A DNA stretch of 64,000 nt from Ranitomeya variabilis (GCF_051348905.1 NC_135232.1:846214514-846278513); one strand, 5' to 3'; positions 34,565 through 46,129 are shown, counted from the first letter of the stretch. Program-made: numbers and translations. Notes: a model not told the origin generated them from the sequence alone.

Positions 34565-35177
34565 TCTTTTAAATTTCATCCTATCACTTTGTTTAAATTT
34601 CAGCTTGTGCTTTAAGTTAAGTTACATGCTTAGTTCACTCATTTGTTATTAAAAAATAAAAATGTTGCTTTTCTTCTAGATAGGAAAAGATACATTTGAA
34701 TATGTCCAAACTGAATGCACGATGCTTTGCTTGATTTTGGCATTGTACAGTGATATTAAGCAGGAACATATGTTTCCCATAAAAAGCAAGCAGAACCACA
34801 GTGAGTTCTACTTTTCTCTGTAGCACATGTGGCATCAACATTATGAAAGACAATAAACATCAGTACTGAGCTGTACATATGTGAATTCAGCTTTGGAGAA
34901 AGCTAAATCAATTGCTTGATGTTGCAGCTCCACCTGCTTGTAACTGCACAAGTCTGATAGCTTTTCACTGGGCTGAGTGCTCAACACTGCTCTTTCCCAT
35001 TTTCCTATGCATAGAGTTAAAAAAGAGATGTAACCTGACACCTCATTGTGCTGGCAGACAGTGTTGACTTTGATTTTGAGTTTGCACAGTGACATAAAGA
35101 AAGCAGCATATCTTAGGGTACAGATCGATGAATAGGAAGAGAATCTTAAAAAATGTACAAACTTTTTTCTGGAGAGG

Positions 35178-35250
35178 GCCTGGGTAGCTCAGTCGGTAGA
35201 GCATCAGACTTTTAATCTGAGGGTCCAGGGTTCAAGTCCCTGTTCAGGCG
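35178..35250 (+). tRNA. tRNA-Lys-TTT: tRNA-Lys(UUU), copy 52
   Basis: Consensus body with TCTTTT. It corresponds to copy 48, 2,731 bp upstream. Confidence 0.97.
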
Positions 35251-35863
35251 TCTTTTAAATTTCATCCTATCACTTTGTTTAAATTTCAGCTTGTGCTTTA
35301 AGTTAAGTTACATGCTTAGTTCACTCATTTGTTATTAAAAAATAAAAATGTTGCTTTTCTTCTAGATAGGAAAAGATACATTTGAATATGTCCAAACTGA
35401 ATGCACGATGCTTTGCTTGATTTTGGCATTGTACAGTGATATTAAGCAGGAACATATGTTTCCCATAAAAAGCAAGCAGAACCACAGTGAGTTCTACTTT
35501 TCTCTGTAGCACATGTGGCATCAACATTATGAAAGACAATAAACATCAGTACTGAGCTGTACATATGTGAATTCAGCTTTGGAGAAAGCTAAATCAATTG
35601 CTTGATGTTGCAGCTCCACCTGCTTGTAACTGCACAAGTCTGATAGCTTTTCACTGGGCTGAGTGCTCAACACTGCTCTTTCCCATTTTCCTATGCATAG
35701 AGTTAAAAAAGAGATGTAACCTGACACCTCATTGTGCTGGCAGACAGTGTTGACTTTGATTTTGAGTTTGCACAGTGACATAAAGAAAGCAGCATATCTT
35801 AGGGTACAGATCGATGAATAGGAAGAGAATCTTAAAAAATGTACAAACTTTTTTCTGGAGAGG

Positions 35864-35936
35864 GCCTGGGTAGCTCAGTCGGTAGAGCATCAGACTTTTA
35901 ATCTGAGGGTCCAGGGTTCAAGTCCCTGTTCAGGCG
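35864..35936 (+). tRNA. tRNA-Lys-TTT: tRNA-Lys(UUU), copy 53
   Basis: Consensus body with TCTTTT. It corresponds to copy 49, 2,731 bp upstream. Confidence 0.97.
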
Positions 35937-36549
35937 TCTTTTAAATTTCATCCTATCACTTTGTTTAAATTTCAGCTTGTGCTTTAAGTTAAGTTACATG
36001 CTTAGTTCACTCATTTGTTATTAAAAAATAAAAATGTTGCTTTTCTTCTAGATAGGAAAAGATACATTTGAATATGTCCAAACTGAATGCACGATGCTTT
36101 GCTTGATTTTGGCATTGTACAGTGATATTAAGCAGGAACATATGTTTCCCATAAAAAGCAAGCAGAACCAAAGTGAGTTCTACTTTTCTCTGTAGCACAT
36201 GTGGCATCAACATTATGAAAGACAATAAACATCAGTACTGAGCTGTACGTATGTGAATTCAGCTTTGGAGAAAGCTAAATCAATTGCTTGATGTTGCAGC
36301 TCCACCTGCTTGTAACTGCCCAAGTCTGATAGCTTTTCACTGGGCTGAGTGCTCAACACTGCTCTTTCCCATTTTCCTATGCATAGAGTTAAAAAAGAGA
36401 TGTAACCTGACACCTCATTGTGCTGGCAGACAGTGTTGACTTTGATTTTGAGTTTGCACAGTGACATAAAGAAAGCAGCATATCTTAGGGTACAGGTCGA
36501 TGAATAGGAAGAGAATCTTAAAAAATGTACAAACTTTTTTCTGGAGAGG

Positions 36550-36622
36550 GCCTGGGTAGCTCAGTCGGTAGAGCATCAGACTTTTAATCTGAGGGTCCAG
36601 GGTTCAAGTCCCTGTTCAGGCG
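36550..36622 (+). tRNA. tRNA-Lys-TTT: tRNA-Lys(UUU), copy 54
   Basis: Consensus body followed by TCTTTC. The poly-A11 spacer has TTTTGTTCTAG, as after copies 58 and 65. Confidence 0.96.
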
Positions 36623-37235
36623 TCTTTCAAATTTCATCCTATCACTTTGTTTAAATTTCAGCTTGTGCTTTAAGTTAAGTTACATGCTTAGTTCACTCAT
36701 TTGTTATTAAAAAAAAAAATTGTGGCTTTTGTTCTAGATAGGAAAAGATACATTTGATTATGTCCAAACTGAATGCACGATGCTTTGCTTGATTTTTGCA
36801 TTGTACAGTGATATTAAGCAGGAACATATGTTTCCCATAAAAAGCAAGCAGAACCAAAGTGAGTTCTACTTTTCTCTGTAGCACATGTGGCATCAACATT
36901 ATGAAAGACAATAAACATCAGTACTGAGCTGTACGTATGTGAATTCAGCTTTGGAGAAAGCTAAATCAATTGCTTGATGTTGCAGCTCCACCTGCTTGTA
37001 ACTGCACAAGTCTGATAGCTTTTCACTGGGCTGAGTGCTCAACACTGCTCTTTCCCATTTTCCTATGCATAGAGTTAAAAAAGAGATGTAACCTGACACC
37101 TCATTGTGCTGGCAGACAGTGTTGACTTTGATTTTGAGTTTGCACAGTGACATAAAGAAAGCAGCATATCTTAGGGTACAGGTCGATGAATAGGAAGAGA
37201 ATCTTAAAAAATGTACAAACTTTTTTCTGGAGAGG

Positions 37236-37308
37236 GCCTGGGTATCTCAGTCGGTAGAGCATCAGACTTTCAATCTGAGAGTCCAGGGTTCAAGTCCCTT
37301 TTCAGGCG
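37236..37308 (+). tRNA. tRNA-Lys body with UUC (Glu) anticodon, copy 55
   Basis: T36 to C at 37271 makes the anticodon TTC at 37269-37271, which reads GAA/GAG (glutamate). It also has G10 to T, G45 to A and G65 to T at 37300, which leaves a C49-U65 mismatch at the base of the T stem. The terminator is TTTTTT. With four changes it is the most divergent copy. UUU anticodon bases are major identity elements for lysyl-tRNA synthetase, so charging with Lys should drop. With the weakened A box it is more likely a pseudogene than an active missense tRNA. Confidence 0.85.
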
Positions 37309-37921
37309 TTTTTTAAATTTCATCCTATCACTTTGTTTAAATTTCAGCTTGTACTTTAAGTTAAGTAACATGCTTAGTTCACTCATTTGTTATTAAAAAA
37401 TAAAAATGTTGCTTTTCTTCTAGATAGGAAAAGATACATTTGAATATGTCCAAACTGAATGCACGATGCTTTGCTTGATTTTGGCATTGTACAGTGATAT
37501 TAAGCAGGAACATATGTTTCCCATAAAAAGCAAGCAGAACCAAAGTGAGTTCTACTTTTCTCTGTAGCACATGTGGCATCAACATTATGAAAGACAATAA
37601 ACATCAGTACTGAGCTGTACGTATGTGAATTCAGCTTTGGAGAAAGCTAAATCAATTGCTTGATGTTGCAGCTCCACCTGCTTGTAACTGCACAAGTCTG
37701 ATAGCTTTTCACTGGGCTGAGTGCTCAACACTGCTCTTTCCCATTTTCCTATGCATAGAGTTAAAAAAGAGATGTAACCTGACACCTCATTGTGCTGGCA
37801 GACAGTGTTGACTTTGATTTTGAGTTTGCACAGTGACATAAAGAAAGCAGCATATCTTAGGGTACAGGTCGATGAATAGGAAGAGAATCTTAAAAAATGT
37901 ACAAACTTTTTTCTGGAGAGG

Positions 37922-37994
37922 GCCTGGGTAGCTCAGTCGGTAGAGCATCAGACTTTTAATCTGAGGGTCCAGGGTTCAAGTCCCTGTTCAGGCG
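37922..37994 (+). tRNA. tRNA-Lys-TTT: tRNA-Lys(UUU), copy 56
   Basis: Consensus body with TCTTTT. Confidence 0.97.
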
Positions 37995-38603
37995 TCTTTT
38001 AAATTTCATCCTATCACTTTGTTTAAATTTCAGCTTGTGCTTTAAGTTAAGTTACATGCTTAGTTCACTCATTTGTTATTAAAAAATAAAAATGTTGCTT
38101 TTCTTCTAGATAGGAAAAGATACATTTGAATATGTCCAAACTGAATGCACGATGCTTTGCTTGATTTTGGCATTGTACAGTGATATTAAGCAGGAACATA
38201 TGTTTCCCATAAAAAGCAAGCAGAACCAAAGTGAGTTCTACTTTTCTCTGTAGCACATGTGGCATCAACATTATGAAAGACAATAAACATCAGTACTGAG
38301 CTGTACGTATGTGAATTCAGCTTTGGAGAAAGCTAAATCAATTGCTTGATGTTGCAGCTCCACCTGCTTGTAACTGCACAAGTCTGATAGCTTTTCACTG
38401 GGCTGAGTGCTCAACACTGCTCTTTCCCATTTTCCTATGCATAGAGTTAAAAAAGAGATGTAACCTGACACCTCATTGTGCTGGCAGTGTTGACTTTGAT
38501 TTTGAGTTTGCACAGTGACATAAAGAAAGCAGCATATCTTAGGGTACAGATCGATGAATAGGAAGAGAATCTTAAAAAATGTACAAACTTTTTTCTGGAG
38601 AGG

Positions 38604-38676
38604 GCCTGGGTAGCTCAGTCGGTAGAGCATCAGACTTTTAATCTGAGGGTCCAGGGTTCAAGTCCCTGTTCAGGCG
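38604..38676 (+). tRNA. tRNA-Lys-TTT: tRNA-Lys(UUU), copy 57
   Basis: Consensus body with TCTTTT. The spacer palindrome is altered to ACATGTGTT near 38879. Confidence 0.97.
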
Positions 38677-39289
38677 TCTTTTAAATTTCATCCTATCACT
38701 TTGTTTAAATTTCAGCTTGTGCTTTAAGTTAAGTTACATGCTTAGTTCACTCATTTGTTATTAAAAAATAAAAATGTTGCTTTTCTTCTAGATAGGAAAA
38801 GATACATTTGAATATGTCCAAACTGAATGCACGATGCTTTGCTTGATTTTGGCATTGTACAGTGATATTAAGCAGGAACATGTGTTTCCCATAAAAAGCA
38901 AGCAGAACCAAAGTGAGTTCTACTTTTCTCTGTAGCACATGTGGCATCAACATTATGAAAGACAATAAACATCAGTACTGAGCTGTACGTATGTGAATTC
39001 AGCTTTGGAGAAAGCTAAATCAATTGCTTGATGTTGCAGCTCCACCTGCTTGTAACTGCACAAGTCTGATAGCTTTTCACTGGGCTGAGTGCTCAACACT
39101 GCTCTTTCCCATTTTCCTATGCATAGAGTTAAAAAAGAGATGTAACCTGACACCTCATTGTGCTGGCAGACAGTGTTGACTTTGATTTTGAGTTTGCACA
39201 GTGACATAAAGAAAGCAGCATATCTTAGGGTACAGGTCGATGAATAGGAAGAGAATCTTAAAAAATGTACAAACTTTTTTCTGGAGAGG

Positions 39290-39362
39290 GCCTGGGTAGC
39301 TCAGTCGGTAGAGCATCAGACTTTTAATCTGAGGGTCCAGGGTTCAAGTCCCTGTTCAGGCG
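39290..39362 (+). tRNA. tRNA-Lys-TTT: tRNA-Lys(UUU), copy 58
   Basis: Consensus body followed by TCTTTC and the poly-A11 spacer with TTTTGTTCTAG. Confidence 0.96.
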
Positions 39363-39971
39363 TCTTTCAAATTTCATCCTATCACTTTGTTTAAATTTCA
39401 GCTTGTGCTTTAAGTTAAGTTACATGCTTAGTTCACTCATTTGTTATTAAAAAAAAAAATTGTGGCTTTTGTTCTAGATAGGAAAAGATACATTTGATTA
39501 TGTCCAAACTGAATGCACGATGCTTTGCTTGATTTTTGCATTGTACAGTGATATTAAGCAGGAACATATGTTTCCCATAAAAAGCAAGCAGAACCAAAGT
39601 GAGTTCTACTTTTCTCTGTAGCACATGTGGCATCAACATTATGAAAGACAATAAACATCAGTACTGAGCTGTACGTATGTGAATTCAGCTTTGGAGAAAG
39701 CTAAATCAATTGCTTGATGTTGCAGCTCCACCTGCTTGTAACTGCACAAGTCTGATAGCTTTTCACTGGGCTGAGTGCTCAACACTGCTCTTTCCCATTT
39801 TCCTATGCATAGAGTTAAAAAAGAGATGTAACCTGACACCTCATTGTGCTGGCAGTGTTGACTTTGATTTTGAGTTTGCACAGTGACATAAAGAAAGCAG
39901 CATATCTTAGGGTACAGATCGACGAATAGGAAGAGAATCTTAAAAAATGTACAAACTTTTTTCTGGAGAGG

Positions 39972-40044
39972 GCCTGGGTAGCTCAGTCGGTAGAGCATCA
40001 GACTTTTAATCTGAGGGTCCAGGGTTCAAGTCCCTGTTCAGGCG
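39972..40044 (+). tRNA. tRNA-Lys-TTT: tRNA-Lys(UUU), copy 59
   Basis: Consensus body with TCTTTT. Confidence 0.97.
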
Positions 40045-40653
40045 TCTTTTAAATTTCATCCTATCACTTTGTTTAAATTTCAGCTTGTGCTTTAAGTTAA
40101 GTTACATGCTTAGTTCACTCATTTGTTATTAAAAAATAAAAATGTTGCTTTTCTTCTAGATAGGAAAAGATACATTTGAATATGTCCAAACTGAATGCAC
40201 GATGCTTTGCTTGATTTTGGCATTGTACAGTGATATTAAGCAGGAACATATGTTTCCCATAAAAAGCAAGCAGAACCAAAGTGAGTTCTACTTTTCTCTG
40301 TAGCACATGTGGCATCAACATTATGAAAGACAATAAACATCAGTACTGAGCTGTACGTATGTGAATTCAGCTTTGGAGAAAGCTAAATCAATTGCTTGAT
40401 GTTGCAGCTCCACCTGCTTGTAACTGCACAAGTCTGATAGCTTTTCACTGGGCTGAGTGCTCAACACTGCTCGTTCCCATTTTCCTATGCATAGAGTTAA
40501 AAAAGAGATGTAACCTGACACCTCATTGTGCTGGCAGTGTTGACTTTGATTTTGAGTTTGCACAGTGACATAAAGAAAGCAGCATATCTTAGGGTACAGA
40601 TCGATGAATAGGAAGAGAATCTTAAAAAATGTACAAACTTTTTTCTGGAGAGG

Positions 40654-40726
40654 GCCTGGGTAGCTCAGTCGGTAGAGCATCAGACTTTTAATCTGAGGGT
40701 CCAGGGTTCAAGTCCCTGTTCAGGCG
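40654..40726 (+). tRNA. tRNA-Lys-TTT: tRNA-Lys(UUU), copy 60
   Basis: Consensus body with TCTTTT. The spacer just upstream carries CTGCTCGTTCCC near 40473. Confidence 0.97.
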
Positions 40727-41335
40727 TCTTTTAAATTTCATCCTATCACTTTGTTTAAATTTCAGCTTGTGCTTTAAGTTAAGTTACATGCTTAGTTCAC
40801 TCATTTGTTATTAAAAAATAAAAATGTTGCTTTTCTTCTAGATAGGAAAAGATACATTTGAATATGTCCAAACTGAATGCACGATGCTTTGCTTGATTTT
40901 GGCATTGTACAGTGATATTAAGCAGGAACATATGTTTCCCATAAAAAGCAAGCAGAACCAAAGTGAGTTCTACTTTTCTCTGTAGCACATGTGGCATCAA
41001 CATTATGAAAGACAATAAACATCAGTACTGAGCTGTACGTATGTGAATTCAGCTTTGGAGAAAGCTAAATCAATTGCTTGATGTTGCAGCTCCACCTGCT
41101 TGTAACTGCACAAGTCTGATAGCTTTTCACTGGGCTGAGTGCTCAACACTGCTCTTTCCCATTTTCCTATGCATAGAGTTAAAAAAGAGATGTAACCTGA
41201 CACCTCATTGTGCTGGCAGTGTTGACTTTGATTTTGAGTTTGCACAGTGACATAAAGAAAGCAGCATATCTTAGGGTACAGATCGATGAATAGGAAGAGA
41301 ATCTTAAAAAATGTACAAACTTTTTTCTGGAGAGG

Positions 41336-41408
41336 GCCTGGGTAGCTCAGTCGGTAGAGCATCAGACTTTTAATCTGAGGGTCCAGGGTTCAAGTCCCTG
41401 TTCAGGCG
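41336..41408 (+). tRNA. tRNA-Lys-TTT: tRNA-Lys(UUU), copy 61, unique terminator TCTTTA
   Basis: Consensus body followed by TCTTTAAAATTT. A T-to-A change removes the T4, by a different change from the TCTTTC class. The next T4 is in the GCTTTTCTTC tract more than 100 bp on. Confidence 0.96.
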
Positions 41409-42021
41409 TCTTTAAAATTTCATCCTATCACTTTGTTTAAATTTCAGCTTGTGCTTTAAGTTAAGTTACATGCTTAGTTCACTCATTTGTTATTAAAAAA
41501 TAAAAATGTTGCTTTTCTTCTAGATAGGAAAAGATACATTTGAATATGTCCAAACTGAATGCACGATGCTTTGCTTGATTTTGGCATTGTACAGTGATAT
41601 TAAGCAGGAACATATGTTTCCCATAAAAAGCAAGCAGAACCAAAGTGAGTTCTACTTTTCTCTGTAGCACATGTGGCATCAACATTATGAAAGACAATAA
41701 ACATCAGTACTGAGCTGTACGTATGTGAATTCAGCTTTGGAGAAAGCTAAATCAATTGCTTGATGTTGCAGCTCCACCTGCTTGTAACTGCACAAGTCTG
41801 ATAGCTTTTCACTGGGCTGAGTGCTCAACACTGCTCTTTCCCATTTTCCTATGCATAGAGTTAAAAAAGAGATGTAACCTGACACCTCATTGTGCTGGCA
41901 GACAGTGTTGAATTTGATTTTGAGTTTGCACAGTGACATAAAGAAAGCAGCATATCTTAGGGTACAGATCGATGAATAGGAAGAGAATCTTAAAAAATGT
42001 ACAAACTTTTTTCTGGAGAGG

Positions 42022-42094
42022 GCCTGGGTAGCTCAGTCGGTAGAGCATCAGACTTTTAATCTGAGGGTCCAGGGTTCAAGTCCCTGTTCAGGCG
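42022..42094 (+). tRNA. tRNA-Lys-TTT: tRNA-Lys(UUU), copy 62
   Basis: Consensus body with TCTTTT. Confidence 0.97.
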
Positions 42095-42707
42095 TCTTTT
42101 AAATTTCATCCTATCACTTTGTTTAAATTTCAGCTTGTGCTTTAAGTTAAGTTACATGCTTAGTTCACTCATTTGTTATTAAAAAATAAAAATGTTGCTT
42201 TTCTTCTAGATAGGAAAAGATACATTTGAATATGTCCAAACTGAATGCACGATGCTTTGCTTGATTTTGGCATTGTACAGTGATATTAAGCAGGAACATA
42301 TGTTTCCCATAAAAAGCAAGCAGAACCAAAGTGAGTTCTACTTTTCTCTGTAGCACATGTGGCATCAACATTATGAAAGACAATAAACATCAGTACTGAG
42401 CTGTACGTATGTGAATTCAGCTTTGGAGAAAGCTAAATCAATTGCTTGATGTTGCAGCTCCACCTGCTTGTAACTGCACAAGTCTGATAGCTTTTCACTG
42501 GGCTGAGTGCTCAACACTGCTCTTTCCCATTTTCCTATGCATAGAGTTAAAAAAGAGATGTAACCTGACACCTCATTGTGCTGGCAGACAGTGTTGACTT
42601 TGATTTTGAGTTTGCACAGTGACATAAAGAAAGCAGCATATCTTAGGGTACAGATCGATGAATAGGAAGAGAATCTTAAAAAATGTACAAACTTTTTTCT
42701 GGAGAGG

Positions 42708-42780
42708 GCCTGGGTAGCTCAGTCGGTAGAGCATCAGACTTTTAATCTGAGGGTCCAGGGTTCAAGTCCCTGTTCAGGCG
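42708..42780 (+). tRNA. tRNA-Lys-TTT: tRNA-Lys(UUU), copy 63
   Basis: Consensus body with TCTTTT. Confidence 0.97.
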
Positions 42781-43393
42781 TCTTTTAAATTTCATCCTAT
42801 CACTTTGTTTAAATTTCAGCTTGTGCTTTAAGTTAAGTTACATGCTTAGTTCACTCATTTGTTATTAAAAAATAAAAATGTTGCTTTTCTTCTAGATAGG
42901 AAAAGATACATTTGAATATGTCCAAACTGAATGCACGATGCTTTGCTTGATTTTGGCATTGTACAGTGATATTAAGCAGGAACATATGTTTCCCATAAAA
43001 AGCAAGCAGAACCAAAGTGAGTTCTACTTTTCTCTGTAGCACATGTGGCATCAACATTATGAAAGACAATAAACATCAGTACTGAGCTGTACGTATGTGA
43101 ATTCAGCTTTGGAGAAAGCTAAATCAATTGCTTGATGTTGCAGCTCCACCTGCTTGTAACTGCACAAGTCTGATAGCTTTTCACTGGGCTGAGTGCTCAA
43201 CACTGCTCTTTCCCATTTTCCTATGCATAGAGTTAAAAAAGAGATGTAACCTGACACCTCATTGTGCTGGCAGACAGTGTTGACTTTGATTTTGAGTTTG
43301 CACAGTGACATAAAGAAAGCAGCATATCTTAGGGTACAGATCGATGAATAGGAAGAGAATCTTAAAAAATGTACAAACTTTTTTCTGGAGAGG

Positions 43394-43466
43394 GCCTGGG
43401 TAGCTCAGTCGGTAGAGCATCAGACTTTTAATCTGAGGGTCCAGGGTTCAAGTCCCTGTTCAGGCG
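43394..43466 (+). tRNA. tRNA-Lys-TTT: tRNA-Lys(UUU), copy 64
   Basis: Consensus body with TCTTTT. The spacer after it carries CTGCTCGTTCCC near 43893. Confidence 0.97.
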
Positions 43467-44075
43467 TCTTTTAAATTTCATCCTATCACTTTGTTTAAAT
43501 TTCAGCTTGTGCTTTAAGTTAAGTTACATGCTTAGTTCACTCATTTGTTATTAAAAAATAAAAATGTTGCTTTTCTTCTAGATAGGAAAAGATACATTTG
43601 AATATGTCCAAACTGAATGCACGATGCTTTGCTTGATTTTGGCATTGTACAGTGATATTAAGCAGGAACATATGTTTCCCATAAAAAGCAAGCAGAACCA
43701 AAGTGAGTTCTACTTTTCTCTGTAGCACATGTGGCATCAACATTATGAAAGACAATAAACATCAGTACTGAGCTGTACGTATGTGAATTCAGCTTTGGAG
43801 AAAGCTAAATCAATTGCTTGATGTTGCAGCTCCACCTGCTTGTAACTGCACAAGTCTGATAGCTTTTCACTGGGCTGAGTGCTCAACACTGCTCGTTCCC
43901 ATTTTCCTATGCATAGAGTTAAAAAAGAGATGTAACCTGACACCTCATTGTGCTGGCAGTGTTGACTTTGATTTTGAGTTTGCACAGTGACATAAAGAAA
44001 GCAGCATATCTTAGGGTACAGATCGATGAATAGGAAGAGAATCTTAAAAAATGTACAAACTCTTTTCTGCAGAGG

Positions 44076-44148
44076 GCCTGGGTAGCTCAGTCGGTAGAGC
44101 ATCAGACTTTTAATCTGAGGGTCCAGGGTTCAAGTCCCTGTTCAGGCG
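44076..44148 (+). tRNA. tRNA-Lys-TTT: tRNA-Lys(UUU), copy 65
   Basis: Consensus body with TCTTTT, yet followed by the poly-A11/TTTTGTTCTAG spacer, so the unit is a mosaic. The upstream flank is altered to ACTCTTTTCTGCAGAGG. Confidence 0.97.
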
Positions 44149-44761
44149 TCTTTTAAATTTCATCCTATCACTTTGTTTAAATTTCAGCTTGTGCTTTAAG
44201 TTAAGTTACATGCTTAGTTCACTCATTTGTTATTAAAAAAAAAAATTGTGGCTTTTGTTCTAGATAGGAAAAGATACATTTGATTATGTCCAAACTGAAT
44301 GCACGATGCTTTGCTTGATTTTTGCATTGTACAGTGATATTAAGCAGGAACATATGTTTCCCATAAAAAGCAAGCAGAACCAAAGTGAGTTCTACTTTTC
44401 TCTGTAGCACATGTGGCATCAACATTATGAAAGACAATAAACATCAGTACTGAGCTGTACGTATGTGAATTCAGCTTTGGAGAAAGCTAAATCAATTGCT
44501 TGATGTTGCAGCTCCACCTGCTTGTAACTGCACAAGTCTGATAGCTTTTCACTGGGCTGAGTGCTCAACACTGCTCTTTCCCATTTTCCTATGCATAGAG
44601 TTAAAAAAGAGATGTAACCTGACACCTCATTGTGCTGGCAGACAGTGTTGACTTTGATTTTGAGTTTGCACAGTGACATAAAGAAAGCAGCATATCTTAG
44701 GGTACAGGTCGATGAATAGGAAGAGAATCTTAAAAAATGTACAAACTTTTTTCTGGAGAGG

Positions 44762-44834
44762 GCCTGGGTATCTCAGTCGGTAGAGCATCAGACTTTTAAT
44801 CTGAGAGTCCAGGGTTCAAGTCCCTTTTCAGGCG
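44762..44834 (+). tRNA. tRNA-Lys-TTT: tRNA-Lys(UUU), copy 66, T10/A45/T65
   Basis: T10, A45 and G65 to T at 44826, with TTTTTT. It is the sister of copy 55 but keeps anticodon TTT, so the anticodon change in copy 55 came after their common ancestor. Confidence 0.87.
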
Positions 44835-45447
44835 TTTTTTAAATTTCATCCTATCACTTTGTTTAAATTTCAGCTTGTACTTTAAGTTAAGTAACATGCT
44901 TAGTTCACTCATTTGTTATTAAAAAATAAAAATGTTGCTTTTCTTCTAGATAGGAAAAGATACATTTGAATATGTCCAAACTGAATGCACGATGCTTTGC
45001 TTGATTTTGGCATTGTACAGTGATATTAAGCAGGAACATATGTTTCCCATAAAAAGCAAGCAGAACCAAAGTGAGTTCTACTTTTCTCTGTAGCACATGT
45101 GGCATCAACATTATGAAAGACAATAAACATCAGTACTGAGCTGTACGTATGTGAATTCAGCTTTGGAGAAAGCTAAATCAATTGCTTGATGTTGCAGCTC
45201 CACCTGCTTGTAACTGCACAAGTCTGATAGCTTTTCACTGGGCTGAGTGCTCAACACTGCTCTTTCCCATTTTCCTATGCATAGAGTTAAAAAAGAGATG
45301 TAACCTGACACCTCATTGTGCTGGCAGACAGTGTTGACTTTGATTTTGAGTTTGCACAGTGACATAAAGAAAGCAGCATATCTTAGGGTACAGGTCGATG
45401 AATAGGAAGAGAATCTTAAAAAATGTACAAACTTTTTTCTGGAGAGG

Positions 45448-45520
45448 GCCTGGGTAGCTCAGTCGGTAGAGCATCAGACTTTTAATCTGAGGGTCCAGGG
45501 TTCAAGTCCCTGTTCAGGCG
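45448..45520 (+). tRNA. tRNA-Lys-TTT: tRNA-Lys(UUU), copy 67
   Basis: Consensus body with TCTTTT. Confidence 0.97.
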
Positions 45521-46129
45521 TCTTTTAAATTTCATCCTATCACTTTGTTTAAATTTCAGCTTGTGCTTTAAGTTAAGTTACATGCTTAGTTCACTCATTT
45601 GTTATTAAAAAATAAAAATGTTGCTTTTCTTCTAGATAGGAAAAGATACATTTGAATATGTCCAAACTGAATGCACGATGCTTTGCTTGATTTTGGCATT
45701 GTACAGTGATATTAAGCAGGAACATATGTTTCCCATAAAAAGCAAGCAGAACCAAAGTGAGTTCTACTTTTCTCTGTAGCACATGTGGCATCAACATTAT
45801 GAAAGACAATAAACATCAGTACTGAGCTGTACGTATGTGAATTCAGCTTTGGAGAAAGCTAAATCAATTGCTTGATGTTGCAGCTCCACCTGCTTGTAAC
45901 TGCACAAGTCTGATAGCTTTTCACTGGGCTGAGTGCTCAACACTGCTCTTTCCCATTTTCCTATGCATAGAGTTAAAAAAGAGATGTAACCTGACACCTC
46001 ATTGTGCTGGCAGTGTTGACTTTGATTTTGAGTTTGCACAGTGACATAAAGAAAGCAGCATATCTTAGGGTACAGATCGATGAATAGGAAGAGAATCTTA
46101 AAAAATGTACAAACTTTTTTCTGGAGAGG

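Larger units (their letters stand above)
37236..38603 (+). repeat. Two-unit block related to 44762-46129
   Basis: This block shares G65-to-T, T10, A45 and AAGTAACATGC with the block 7,526 bp downstream. The unit before each block also shares the TTTTGTTCTAG variant. Here the tRNA has gained a further anticodon change. Confidence 0.75.
44762..46129 (+). repeat. Two-unit block related to 37236-38603
   Basis: This is the partner of the block 7,526 bp upstream, with the same T10, A45, T65 and AAGTAACATGC variants but a normal TTT anticodon. Confidence 0.75.

Noticed and set aside
37211-37396. Plus-strand 61-codon frame through a tRNA
   Set aside because: It exists only because the anticodon change at 37271 removes the TAA present in all other copies. 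It runs through a tRNA gene.
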